From: Lactifluus volemus
Lineage: Eukaryota > Basidiomycota > Agaricomycetes > Russulales > Russulaceae
Assembly (NCBI GenBank): GCA_022376515.1
Contig: WTXI01000131.1
Span: 1-64,000, forward strand
DNA: 64,000 nucleotides
Direction: 5' to 3'
Part shown: positions 36,061 to 47,826 of the stretch, one piece after another
How the letters are laid out: each line of letters starts with the position of its first letter
How positions within the stretch are numbered: position 1 is the stretch's first letter
Position numbers and translations under genes: made by a program
Notes under the pieces: model-generated
Told to the model about the DNA's origin: nothing
The model's input: the letters and a program-made list of their open reading frames with translations, nothing else
The model's database searches: none

Positions 36061-37332
36061 ATGCACCCACCGATATACCTCTATGCCGCCGGTTCAAATG
36101 GTAACGGACAACTTGCGACCGGATATTTTCAAGACTCGTACAACTTCATACCTTGTATGTTCGCCGGTTATGAAAACAGTACGCCACCACCGATATCATC
36201 GGCTATTTCCATTGTAGGAGGCGGGAATCACACTCTTGCACTCCTTCCTCGGATCGCGCACACAACTAGCTCGAACTCGAATCACCAATTAGAGGTTTGG
36301 GGTTGTGGAGATGGTACAAAAGGCCAGCTAGGCCCGGCATATATCACGGAAGCAGGTGATAACGGTGCGATTTTTAGACGTCTCATTCTCCCTTCAGAAG
36401 ACCAGCGTCTCTCCGGATATGCAGTCTCAAAGGTAGCTGCATGCTGGGAAACCACTTTTTTGGTTCTCACCAAAGAAGATCATCATGACGTGCTCATCTC
36501 GATGGGTGGCGATGACTTTGGTGACCTCGGCATCGGCGGTCTAGGCACAACCCAGCAGAAGAAGGCGCCATTTCACATTGTCGATTTTTCCCATATCGTG
36601 GGTTCTGTAGCGCACCACGTGTCCATCACTGATATCACTGCTGGCACCCACCATATCCTCGTTGTCCTACGTGCCGATAACAAACAGCACATCGCGGGCT
36701 GGGGCACCGCTCGCCATGGCCAGCTTGGACCTCTCATCGCCCCTTCCGGTCGTCCATTACCATTCTCTCCCTCACCCGTCGCGATAGTCCTCCCGGTCGA
36801 TGTGCAACTCGATCCCGTGCTCTCGTTGTGCGCGGGCAACCAACATTCGCTGTTCTTGCATGCCTCTGGGCGCGTTTCTGCCCTCGGCTCCGATGCAAAA
36901 GGTCAACTGCGTGGCCTTCCTACCGCCAGGGATGTGCGCGCGATAGGTTGCTCATGGAATGGCAGTTACCTCCAGACTCCCACTACCCTACTTTCCGCAG
37001 GTACGAACTCGCGTGGGCAGCTTGGCAGAGCAGACGACTCAGAGGCTCCTTTGGGAGTCGTGGACATCCCTGAGAACGCGCAGATGCTGGGCTTTGCGTG
37101 CGGCAGCGAACATGTGTTATGCTTGCTGCAGTCTGAGGGGCAAAATCAAGTATGGGGGTGGGGATGGAACGAACATGGAAACTTGGGGACGGACTCGTTG
37201 GATGACGTGCCTGTGCCTGTAAAAATCTGGCCTCCATCAACTACAATATCCAAGGATATAATTGGTGATGTAGCAGGCGTCTGGGCCGGATGCGGGACAA
37301 GTTGGATAGCCATGACCAAACGTGCACAATAG
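36061..37332 (+). CDS. RCC1-repeat protein (ATS1/KTI13-like)
   Basis: A single-exon gene of 423 aa. RCC1-type blades are visible from the start (YAAGSNGNGQLATG), then VWGCGDGTKGQLG, GWGTARHGQLG, ALGSDAKGQL, SAGTNSRGQLG and WGWGWNEHGNLG, as expected for a seven-bladed propeller. The protein is little more than the propeller, like yeast Ats1/Kti13, which partners Kti11 in tRNA wobble-uridine and diphthamide modification. That assignment is by size and the WNEHGN end only; a guanine-exchange role is also possible. Its ATG lies 149 nt from that of the divergent GRAM-VASt gene, so they share a promoter region. Confidence 0.8.
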   Translation: MHPPIYLYAAGSNGNGQLATGYFQDSYNFIPCMFAGYENSTPPPISSAISIVGGGNHTLALLPRIAHTTSSNSNHQLEVWGCGDGTKGQLGPAYITEAGDNGAIFRRLILPSEDQRLSGYAVSKVAACWETTFLVLTKEDHHDVLISMGGDDFGDLGIGGLGTTQQKKAPFHIVDFSHIVGSVAHHVSITDITAGTHHILVVLRADNKQHIAGWGTARHGQLGPLIAPSGRPLPFSPSPVAIVLPVDVQLDPVLSLCAGNQHSLFLHASGRVSALGSDAKGQLRGLPTARDVRAIGCSWNGSYLQTPTTLLSAGTNSRGQLGRADDSEAPLGVVDIPENAQMLGFACGSEHVLCLLQSEGQNQVWGWGWNEHGNLGTDSLDDVPVPVKIWPPSTTISKDIIGDVAGVWAGCGTSWIAMTKRAQ

Positions 37333-39582
37333 TAGGGGCTATTGGGAAACAAGCTGTGCTCTTCCAATTGCTTGCCGACATAGTCAAACAAATCGTATGA
37401 AGTCTGGTCCTAGGCACTGTGGTCCAGAGGAGCAAGACAGGGCCAAGAATTCGAATACATCTCTTGTAGGGGTACTCTTGTATTTTGTTCGGAATACAGG
37501 GATTACTAAAGCTAGCTATAGATGGTACGGAAATTATCGTTCCTCGTATGTGGATCAAATAAATCAGTGCCTGAAATTTTTGTCTTAGATTAATGTGCTA
37601 TACAGTATTGTATCAGTATTGTAAGGGCGGCTGCGCACAACGAAAAGAAAGGGATCGCCATGACAACCTACTAAATGGGTCCACAAACTCTTGTATGTCA
37701 ACGGGCACAGCACCAGAATTCTCACCTGATTGGGGCCTTAAGTAATAACTTCGCTGATTGGGTTGGAGTAATCGAAGAAATACATCACCTGAAGAGTTTT
37801 GTCACCATCACCCACTGGCAGCCTTTCATATGCTCGTGGGCCCCGTGAATACTGCACCACAGAAACGTGCGTACTGGTTCGATCTCATCCGGCGGTGGAA
37901 ACACGACTTCGCAACCAGCACGTCAACATGCTCAGCTGTGCCCTTCTTTGAGAACTCTTCGACCTATAATTCGTCACCACCGCGGTCTCCTTGCTTAGCT
38001 CACTGGCACCAAGTCTTTCGGTTTCTATGTTTTCCCGTGCCGACGCGCCTGTATCGATGATGCGGCACAGGGGCTTACCCACCGCTACTAGTACCTAGTA
38101 CCGCATATATTTAGATCTAGATCTAGATCTTGTCTCGCATGTTGACACTAGTCTTTGCAAGTGACTGAAAGGAAGCGTAAATTTGTAACAATTAAAGCTC
38201 AATTGACAACACTTACTAGTAGTGTATTGAGACCCTCTCACAATGTAGTACGGAATGAAATGAGAGACACTTCAAATTTTAATCGGTTGGTCATGATGAT
38301 CGGTCGTCCGGTCTTCGGCAGGGTTTCAAGTTTCACACATCAGTGTCTGGTGATTACGGTCGCCACGTACCGCGACTGGGTTGAAGCAGGTCATCCGAGA
38401 CGTGAATAATATTGCCGAAGCTGAACAATGTTCTACATTTCTCAGCGTGACACAAATTGGGTACCTACTGCGTGGGGAGTCGACACTGCTTTGGGATCCT
38501 AGAGATACGAAGTGTATCAGATGTCATTAATCATGATGCAGTGGGACCCCCTTCTTACGGATGGTACCAGAAATATCAATTACGGCAGGGCTAGAAAACA
38601 ATGCGTAACTTGACGATGATATCTTGTAGCGGAGTGGCTCTGTTGTATGTGTGTCTGTAGGGAGCGGGATCGATCTGAATTCGGGAGGTTCCGGGACCAG
38701 GGGCGAACCTGTTTCGGAACCGACTCCTTTCTGGTCAAGTTTGTCGCTAAAATTTTCCACACAGATATTGGGGTGGAGCCCATCTTAGCGCTTTCCGCTC
38801 TACCGGTTTCAATCCAGTTTTATCACCACTGAGCGTACAATAGCAGCGACAAGTCGACTCTTTTTCTTATAAGAGTGTATTCCAGTCAACACCTGCAGGA
38901 CATAACCAATACTTGGGGGTGATCCGTTTCGGGGTCCTTGCATCAGAGAAATGTAAGGCGTTACCGGTGGGGCTGTTAGCCGAGGCACTATCATTGTAGT
39001 ACTCATAAACGCCTTGCCTAATTCGTTGGGCACCGACAATAGCTGGAGTAGTAGCTTCGGTCACCAACTCAGCAAGGTGCGTTCGAACAAATGTCTACAG
39101 CCCCTCTCAAGAACCCTAAACTTTGTCCAGGGGTCTGGTCCTAGAACGCACCAAAGAACCCCATCAATTACAGAGCGACAATGAGAAGCCGAGGTGGAGG
39201 CACCTAATACTCGGGTCGCAAGTTGCGGCACTGATTGCCTTGGCACTTGAGCTTGAACTTTGAAATTTGAAACGTCACCTGCTCGGATCGGCGAGACCTC
39301 GTCTTCAAAAATTTTACAGGTCCAAAACAGAGCTAATAATATCGTATATCTACTCTCCATGATTTTCTGCTAGTAATCTACTCCCGTCGTCGTTCCAAAT
39401 GTCCTCCAACTCGACATCAGGAGATGCTAATATTCCGAAAAACCTTCTCCTCTTGTGAGTTTCTTCTGCATATATGCAGATGGCCTTGTAAGACATAGAC
39501 TTGAACTGATCAACGTCTGTCTTTTGTCTCGCTGTTAGAATTGGGCCCATAGTACGCACGAAACCTCTACCGACCTGAGCTA
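37333..39582. other. Intergenic region without a confident gene
   Basis: There are short frames on both strands. Two minus frames (39061-39360 and 39350-39559) are open upstream of the DUF6534 gene, but I recognise neither. 38108-38130 is a small run of AGATCT hexamers. No repeats link this region to the array. Confidence 0.4.
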
Positions 39583-40990
39583 ATGACTTACGTCGCTTTG
39601 GAGTTCATCGGCAACATCCTGAGCTGGTTCTTATTCGGCGTTCTCACGATGCAGCTCTGTGCGAATACGAACTAGCCCTCTCCCTGCCCAATTTTTAACT
39701 CTAGTTGTAGACAGATATCTACTTCGTTATGCAGAAGACCAACGGATAATCAAATCTACAGGTACGTTGATGAGCTACTTGTCGCGCAAAACCTATGACA
39801 AACTCGATCTAGTGTATGGCCTTTATCTTCTCGACGTTGCCCATTCCATGATCTCCACTATCGCTGCATGGAGTGTATTATGCTCGGGTTGGGGAAAACC
39901 AAGTACATTGATCTACACTAACTTGAATTTCGCATTGATCCCAATTGTCACTGGTATAAGTAAGTGGTGAAATACTACTTCTTGGGAAACTTCGTTTTTT
40001 TTTGACACTCTTTCCACTTGTTTCAGTTTCTGGTTGGGTACAATTATTCTTTGCGTGGAGAATATGGGTGTTGGGTAAAAGTTCCTTTTGGAAGGTAGTT
40101 ACCGTGGTGATCTCCGCTGTACGTGGAATTGGCTATATCAGTGGTTCCTCATCCTTTTAACCCATTCTATCCCTCTAGATTTCGTTGACTCAGGGGGCTT
40201 CAGCTATCACAGCTGGCATCAGGGTAGGTTTAAACGCACCAAGACTCTGTTCCTTGCATTCAGTGCTACCCACCTTTTAGTTTGCGTACATAGGCAACAT
40301 TCAACGGATTCACACGATGAATGCATTGGCCTGCGTGAGCAACACTCCCTTTTCTCTAGTTGTTCATATGGCTCGACAGCGACTAGTTAATATTGGGGGG
40401 GTGCGTGATGGCCGACACGCTGATCGCTATCAGCATGTTCTACCTGGTGTGTGCCTTTTTCCTGTGGTCGAACGAACTGCCTTCCTTTCTCAAGCGACGC
40501 CACTTGCAGTTGACCAGAGCAAAAAAATCAACATGGAGTGAAGCTGTGAACGGGACTGTCACCAAGATGATTCGAATCACCATCGAGACGGGCGTGTTAA
40601 CCGCAGCGGCAGCTTCTCTTGACCTCGGCTTGTTTCTAGGCTTTCATAATAATAACCTCCACATCCTCGTGTAAGTCCTTTTCTCTTATAATTTCCTTTT
40701 TATGCACGACTTTTAAAAACGGGCTTTTATACGCAATAAGCGCAACCATGATGCCCAAGTTATACAGCAACGCACTCATGGCGTCGCTCAATTCGCGAGG
40801 ATTCGAGTCCCACCGATCTTCTTCCTCGCTCGGCTATGAGACGTACGGAACGGCACAACACTTTACCACGGTCCAGTTTGGGTTATCGTCGATAGAGTGT
40901 CCTGTCACACAGCATGACACAATGAGTGGAAGTGGGACGGTCGTACCAAACGCAAAGTCAGGAAGGCTTTCCTTTGGGCTTTTGAATTGA
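39583..40990 (+). CDS. DUF6534-type seven-helix membrane protein
   Basis: Eight exons (39583-39658, 39711-39761, 39813-39959, 40027-40118, 40179-40223, 40281-40334, 40387-40670, 40741-40990) give 332 aa, with the frame closed at every junction. Family landmarks appear in order: FIGNILSWFLFGVLTMQLY (helix 1), RYLLRYAEDQRIIKS, YGLYLLDVAHS, GWVQLFFAWRIWVL, QGASAITAGI, LILGGCVMADTLIAISM, then the DUF6534 core with MIRITIETGVLTAAAASLD and PKLYSNALMASLNSR, and a hydrophilic tail. These proteins are abundant in Agaricomycetes and have no known function; a receptor-like role is speculation. The upstream in-frame stop at 39550 fixes the start. Confidence 0.87.
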
Positions 40991-41674
40991 GAGTTGGCTA
41001 ATTTCACGCACGCACAGGGCCAGCCTGGGGTATGTTTGAAAGCAGGGAAACACACGGAAGCGATGTTGCTGTACTTTGTTTGTTGATACACTTTGTTAGT
41101 AGTATTATGTGAAAGGGCATAAATTCGGATGGAACACATGTACGTTTCTTTTGACACCTAAGTTTACCGTTCAGTTGCCGTGTTACGGAACCAGCGTCAA
41201 CTTAACTTTAGGATGGCCCCGTCTTACGTCATGGTTACGGCTCGGACCCCGGGCCCACCTGTCTTACCTCCCCACACGCTGGAAGCATCAGGAAGAGTTA
41301 TGGTCTACTATTAGCTTCAAACGTCATACCTCTTAAGCTACGTTTCGACATAGAATGTCGTGAGAAACTGGAATATTCATGTTATAACTTTTCGACATCA
41401 GGCCGCGAAGCTGCCGAACTTGCTGCCGCCGAGGGTGAGCATAGGCATAGACTAGTACGAAAGTCTATGGAACGAAATCTGAATTAGCGGGGCGATGTGG
41501 ACATTGGAGGTAGTCGTCACGTAGTAGTTTGCAGGCATGTACTAGTAGTAGCCTAAGGAACAAAGTTGATCGTGGGATTAAGGGAGAAGGGGACGGATAG
41601 GACGAGCGTTGGGGAACTACTAGTAGGAAATGGTATACAGAGTAAGGCCTAGCTCGGGAGCGACTACTAAAAAT
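40991..41674. other. Intergenic region before the NLR duplication
   Basis: No gene is seen. The last 60 nt or so (from about 41600) already belong to the 6.1 kb duplicated block, whose counterpart starts near 47750. Confidence 0.5.
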
Positions 41675-44600
41675 CTATTTAGATGAGCTATGAACATATA
41701 CTGTAGCCCAATTTGATCCATGAACAAAATTTGAAAAGTCAAGTTGCGTATAATGTCTGCCTGCGATCCAGACAGTGTTAGATCTCTGGATGTACGCCCG
41801 GTGAATCTGGGGTACCCATAAGAAAAGCTCCCCCTCTTCCCCGCACATCCAACCATCTCTATACACCAAAACCCTGTCCATAAAATAGACTTTCTCGATA
41901 TTGTCTGTTCGTCCTTTCACACGAATCGTAAGCGCTTGCGAGGCAGAGGTGATGAGCTGCCTGTCCGATGAAGATGAGGATGGAACAGATAAACCAGATT
42001 GAGTGAGTCCAGTAGACGAGCCCGCTTCCAACTCGCGCTCCCATGTCGTAACATCCCACATCCGAATCGTCTGATCATCTGAAGCTGAAGTGAGGCGCTT
42101 CCCATCTGGTGAGAATGCAACAGAGGTGGCGTGGTCACTGTGTCCAGTAGATGGGCCTGCTATGACCTCTCCTGTTGCGGAATTCCACAAAGAAATCGTG
42201 CTATCGAATGAGGCTGAGGCAATGCGCTGGCCATCTGGTGAGAATGCAACAGAACTGATCGTATGGGTGTTTCCAGTAAATGGGCCCACTGCAACCTCGC
42301 CTGTTGTGGCGTCCCACACGCGAATTGTGCAATCTTGCGAGGCAGAGGCGATGCGCTGGCCATCTGGTGAGAATGCAACACAGACTGCATAATCAGTGTG
42401 TCCAGTGAACGGGCCCGCTACGATCTCTCCTGTTGTGGCGTCCCACATGCGAATTGTGCAATCGAATGAGGCCGAGGCGATGCGCTGTCCGTTCGGCGAG
42501 AATGCAACACACCTGACCCAATCGGTGTGCCCAGTAAATGGACCCACTATGACCTCTCCAGTTGCAGCGTCCCACACGCGAATTGTGCAATCACTTGAGG
42601 CCGAGGCGATGTGCTGTCCGTTTGGTGAGAATGCAACAGATCTCACCCAATCGGTGTGCCCAATAAATGGGCCCGCCACAACTTCTCCTGTTGCGGCATT
42701 CCACACACAAATCGTGTGGTCATCTGAGGAAGATGCGATACGCTGCCCGTCTGGCGAGAACACAACAGCGAAGATCGCTTTATTGTGTCCAGTAAACGGG
42801 CCCGCTACAATCTCTCCTGTTGTGGCATCCCAAACGCAAATCTTGCAATCTGCAGAGGCAGAGGCGATCCTCTGCCCGTCGGGCGAGAATGCAACAGAAA
42901 GGACCGAATTTGTGTGTCCAGTGAAGTTACCCGCTGCAACTTCCCCTGCTGCAGCACGCCACACGCAAATGTTGAGATCCGCGGAAGCCGATGCGACGCG
43001 CTGCCCGTCTGGTGAGAATGCAACCGAAAAGACCGAATCGGTGTGTTCAATAAATGGGCCCGCTACAACCTCTCCTGTGGCGGCATCCCACACGCGAGTC
43101 GTGCTATCTTGTGATGCTGAGGCGATATGCAGCCCGTCTGGCGAGAATGCAACAGAGAAGACAGCTTCGGCGTGTCCAATGAATGGGTCCACTACGATCT
43201 CTCCTGTTGCGACATCCCACATGCGAATCGTGCGATCCGCTGAGGCCGATGCGATGCGCCGCCCGTCCGGTGAGAATGCAACAGACCAGACGGAGTTGGT
43301 GTGTCCAATAATGGGGCCTACTACGACCTCTCCTGTTGCGGCGTTCCATATGCGAATTGTGCGATCGTGCGAAGCCGAGGCAATGCATTGCCCATCTGGT
43401 GAGAATACAACGGAGGTGACAAAATTGGTGTGTCCAATAAATGGGCCTACTACGACCTCTCCTGTTGCAGCATCCCACACACGAATCGTGCGATCTGCTG
43501 AGGCCGAGGCGATGCGGTGGCCGCCCGGAGAGAATGCGACAGATTCGACCGAATCAGTGTGTCCAGTAATTGGGCCCACTACGACCTCCCCCGTTGTGGC
43601 ATCCCAAACCCGAATCGTGGAATCTAATGAGGCAGAGGTGATGCACTGCCCGTCTGGTGAGAATACAACACACATGACTGAATCGGTGTGACCAGTAAAC
43701 GGGCCCGCTACGACTTCGCCTGTCGTGGCATCCCACACGCAAATTGTACGATCTCCCGAGCCAGAGGCGATGCGTTGTCCATCCGGCGAGAACGCAACAC
43801 AGTATACTGGTCCTCTATGTCCTGTAATCACCATTTCCAATGCTGGCCAATGAGACAACTGCCCGCGTTCCATGGACAATGTGTAAGGATATAGGTGAAT
43901 GAAATGCTTGAAGATGTGGGAAGAGGATGGCGCGAAGGGCAAAGCAGAGATATAGATATGTGGAGCGCTCTTTGCTATCGCCATCCCAAAATAACGCACA
44001 AATGAGGATGCATCGTTCGCTAATGCCACCACATGTCCCACCTCCGTTCCGGAAGGCTGTCGCGACTTCACCTAATAGTCACTACATGTCATATTCGATT
44101 ATAGGATGTACCCACCTTCTGCTGCTCAAAGTGTAACCACGTCGTCAGAGATGACAATGCTCGCGAGGCAAAGCCCACACTGCTCTTGACGCTAAGCACC
44201 TCCAGCCAAAACAAAAACTTTGTCTCCAAAAGGCATCCAAGTTTCGTAAAGAGGTCGTGGTCGAAATCAAAATGTTTTAAATGATTGTCCCAGGAAAGGC
44301 AGGCGTACGATAGAGCATCGGGAATGAATTTGGAAATTCGAGATTCCAGGTCTGGCACATCGCAGTTGGCGAAATAAGACGACTCGAGCTCGCAGATGTT
44401 GAACTTGAGATCATCCAGCATCAATCCAAGGCAGGCATGTGCTAATTGACGGTGGGCTTCTCCAAGATCCACATAAAACGCGATACTCTTCTTATTCGTC
44501 AAAAAGTCCCGGAATGAGGTATGAAGAGGAACGATTGGACGCGTTTCATCGGATGAGGTCACGTTACTCAGAAGCGAACCGAGGTGGCGGAGCATCTCGA

Positions 44601-47169
44601 GAACCGGTTCAGAATCTTCCGCGTCATCGATCGGAGCATACCGTCGCAGGGTAATCAAGGAACGAAGGGAGAGGGGCTTGACCGCAGCAAAAAGTTGTCC
44701 CATCACGGATCGAAATAAGATCTGTGCTTCATGCGGTTTGAAGTAACCTTCCAGAACTTCTTCGTATAGCTTGTCCAACGGATCTTGTCCATTGTGATCT
44801 CGAGAGTGTCCCAACAGGCGCTGAACGCACTTTTTCTTGCTAAAACCAAACATGGCAGGAGGACTATTTATGAATCCGCATGCGACGGCTGCCCACTGAA
44901 ACAAGCCCTCTGCCGCCTTTGCTAGTTTCATCCCATGGTCTTTGAAAATCCCATGAGGGAGCTCGCTTTCAATATACAGGCATATGTCTTGCTCTGTCTT
45001 GGCAGCCAGTGTGGGATCATCCATGTAGAGGGTGTCGACAGATGATGCTTTGGCGAACGCAGCTTCGATGCCATCATCCGGCCTCGAGGTGATCAGGATG
45101 CGAAATTTCGGAGGGAGCTCGAAGAGATGTTGAGATAGAAATACGTGTAGTCCATTTTTACCGATTGCGTCACCACTTTCATCCAACGCATCGATAACGA
45201 TAAGAATTGGGTCACGAACTTCGAGATTCTTGAGTGGTTCAAGGAGGAGGGATTCGAAGAGTGTATGATAGTCTCGAGTACCACAAAGAGACGAATTATT
45301 CTTGACGACCCTGCCGAGGGCTAGCTTGAAAGCAGGATTGCGATCGGAAAGATCGCGAGCAATCGTCGTGAAAAGCTGGTAAGCTTCGTCTTTGGACTGT
45401 TCCTTTCGGAGAAAGGCGAAGTATGAGCCGAGACACTTGTTTTCAAATCGACGTGCGACTTCGTGTGCAATCGATGACTTTCCTGTCCCTGCTTGGCCGA
45501 GGAGAAGGAGCCCACGGTCGGATTCTGGATTCTCGACCCACTTGATGAAATAATCCAAGAAGTCTTCGCGTGTTCCAGGAAGACAGCGCTTCTTATCACC
45601 GTGTCGCCAGCCTCCTTTGTAGGGTAATTCTCTGATTATTACACCCAGTTCTGTGAGCCCCTTGTCAGATCGACGATCTGACGGTGCTATAAGAACCAGA
45701 TTTACGCACCAGCTTCTGATGTTTGGCTTGACATCGCCATTAGCTATGAGGTCATAGAATGAGGTGGAAAACTCAAAGTTGGCTGGAGTAATATTACTCA
45801 CGTCAACCTGGATTTGACTTACACCATCCTTTACTTTGCTCACGTTGCCCTGTATTTTGCTCACATCATGCTGCATCCCAAGCACAGCAACCTCGGTGGT
45901 GACAGCAGCAAGCCCGAGGAAATCTTCTCGCAATCGGATCAGGGTCGTGCGGTACTGTTCAACTTCCCCGTCAACTTGACCGAAGATATTCTTCAATGTC
46001 CGCGTGCCTGCCAATCACATGTTTATAATCACCAACAAGAGAGGTCAAGACGACCTACCGACTCGCACATGCTTCGCATACAATTCAATAAATTTCCCAA
46101 TCTCGGAGACACACTGCAGCATCTCCTCGAGGATTCTTGCTTGCCTAGACTCCGGTTTCATCCTCCTCAGAGCATCGGCATCTTTCGTAAATTCAAACGC
46201 GACACGTATCGCTTCAAATAGTGCTCGGACGTTGTCGTCGCGCTCAACCTGCTGTAGCAAGGTCTTCCACCGAGATGAATACAAAGAGAATCTTCCATAA
46301 GGAAAGAGGACGTACCTGGGGAATCTTTGAAAGTAGACTCCATGCTAGGTTTGCGTAGGGTTGCAACTTAGGGACAGAAGTCAGCTTTCGTATGGGTGGG
46401 CAATAATAATACATGGGCGTACTGCTGCGATGGCACTGACAGTATCCATCACCCTCTTGATAACATCAACAGCACTGCTCCATGACTCCATCGTATTGAT
46501 AGCGTCCTCGGCGCGACTGAGAGCAGCACTTGACATCTCCGTCTGGTTGTCGAGAGCAGGGATGTCTTGATCAGCTGTTGCGGAGTTGGCGGTGTTAACT
46601 GCTGCAGTAAGCGAAGAACTAGCGTTTGTTGTTGATACGGTGATTGTTAAGAGCGTGGCAGACTCAGTTTGACGTCCAGCATGTCCGTCATCACCGCTCA
46701 GAATAATATCAAGTTCTATATGTATGATTCTCAGCCAGGTGGAAAATGAATACTAAGAAAAAGACGAACCACGCTGGGATTCACAGGGGATTTCCTTCCT
46801 TCCAATAAGGATGTCTTTATGTATTGAGCTTTTCGCATAAAGAGAGACTGTGACGCTGGAGAGTGGCTGTATAGAACTGAAAGAGGCTCAGTTATAAATT
46901 GAAATGAAAACGTGTCACTTCTCACAAGGCTTCGATGTCCTCGTTCCACTCCACTCGTTGCCCGACACTCCGCACAGATCGCGTTTGCCAAGTCCTCGAC
47001 CCGTCGGTCACAGTAACATAAAACTGTCGTTTTCTCCCAGGGGGACTTGATACGAGGGAGGTCGTTCGCCTTGAGGACTGACATGGAAAAAATAATATTT
47101 AGTACTTATCTGAGCAGCATCACAAAGATACGTACCGGTGACATGGACCTGAAGCAAACTCGGTTGCGC
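41675..47169 (-). CDS. C2-NACHT-WD40 NLR-type receptor, left copy, N-terminus broken
   Basis: The exon plan matches the right copy (47077-46926, 46876-46770, 46715-46423, 46366-46316, 46263-46059, 46007-44116, 44065-41675). The NACHT part has GQAGTGKS (Walker A) and ILIVIDALDES (Walker B), and 14 WD40 repeats follow, all open. The start is damaged: the ATG of the right copy is GCG here (47169-47167), with a stop upstream and no other ATG in frame. The C2 exon is 2 nt shorter (TCCCCCTGGGAG against TCCCCCCTGTGGAG), shifting the frame. It may be a pseudogene, or may be translated from a later ATG such as MSSAALSRAEDAINTM in exon 4 as a C2-less NLR. An extra KVKDGVSQIQVDV segment lengthens exon 6. 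Confidence 0.78.
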
Positions 47170-47826
47170 TTCGCTGACCTGAGCGCTGTTAAATGACAGT
47201 TATGTAAGAAAATGCTGTATCAAAATGCGAGTGACATATGCACCCTGTCCCGGAGTTCTGAGGATCTGGGCTGTAGTGATGGTCAAGATCGGGGGACATC
47301 GGGAGGTGAAAGAGTTTGACATACGAATCACGGATCATCTTGGCGTGTTCTTGTGCGAGAAGTGGCGTAAGTTATCTCTGTGATTCTTTGTAGAGGAAGA
47401 GTTAAGAGGTTGGGGCAACCAAGCGCCGAGGAGACAGAAAGGAGGGTTTGTCCGCTGTGGCGCTTACGGTAACAGTGTCAGCGCCTGTTGTTCACACCAT
47501 CGTTGTCTCTTTACAGGTTACACTGGCATCCGGGGAGCGAGAATTGAACTTGTTTTCTCTTTCCGAGTTCAATTTCATGAGTAGTAGCACATCTCAGGAA
47601 TTTTTCAAATCACTGTACACTTAATTTTGTGTTAAACCTGAAGCTAAGACAAGAAATACAGTAAAGTGCGTCCACCAATGGCCGCAGCCCGGCCCGCCGG
47701 CCGTTGCATGTTGCCACCTCCAACAGGAGAAGCCAGCGTGGACGGATGGAACCATCGGGACGAGCGTTGGAGAACTAAGAAATTGCACACAGAGTAAGGC
47801 CCAGACCGGGAGTAACTACTCCAAAT
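47170..47826. other. Intergenic region between the two NLR copies
   Basis: 47170-47480 is the NLR upstream region, matched at 53278-53590. A plus-strand frame over this stretch is open in both copies, but I see no domain in it. 47480-47770 differs from the right copy and holds the duplication junction. Confidence 0.5.

Noticed and set aside
38108..38130. AGATCT run as a regulatory element
   Set aside because: It is a short simple repeat of about four units, with no gene nearby that would give it meaning.
42396..43691. 431-aa plus-strand ORF opposite the WD40 repeats
   Set aside because: It is the periodic mirror of the 129-nt WD40 coding repeats (NGPATTSPVAASHTRIVQS units) and has no identity of its own; similar mirrors occur in the second copy.
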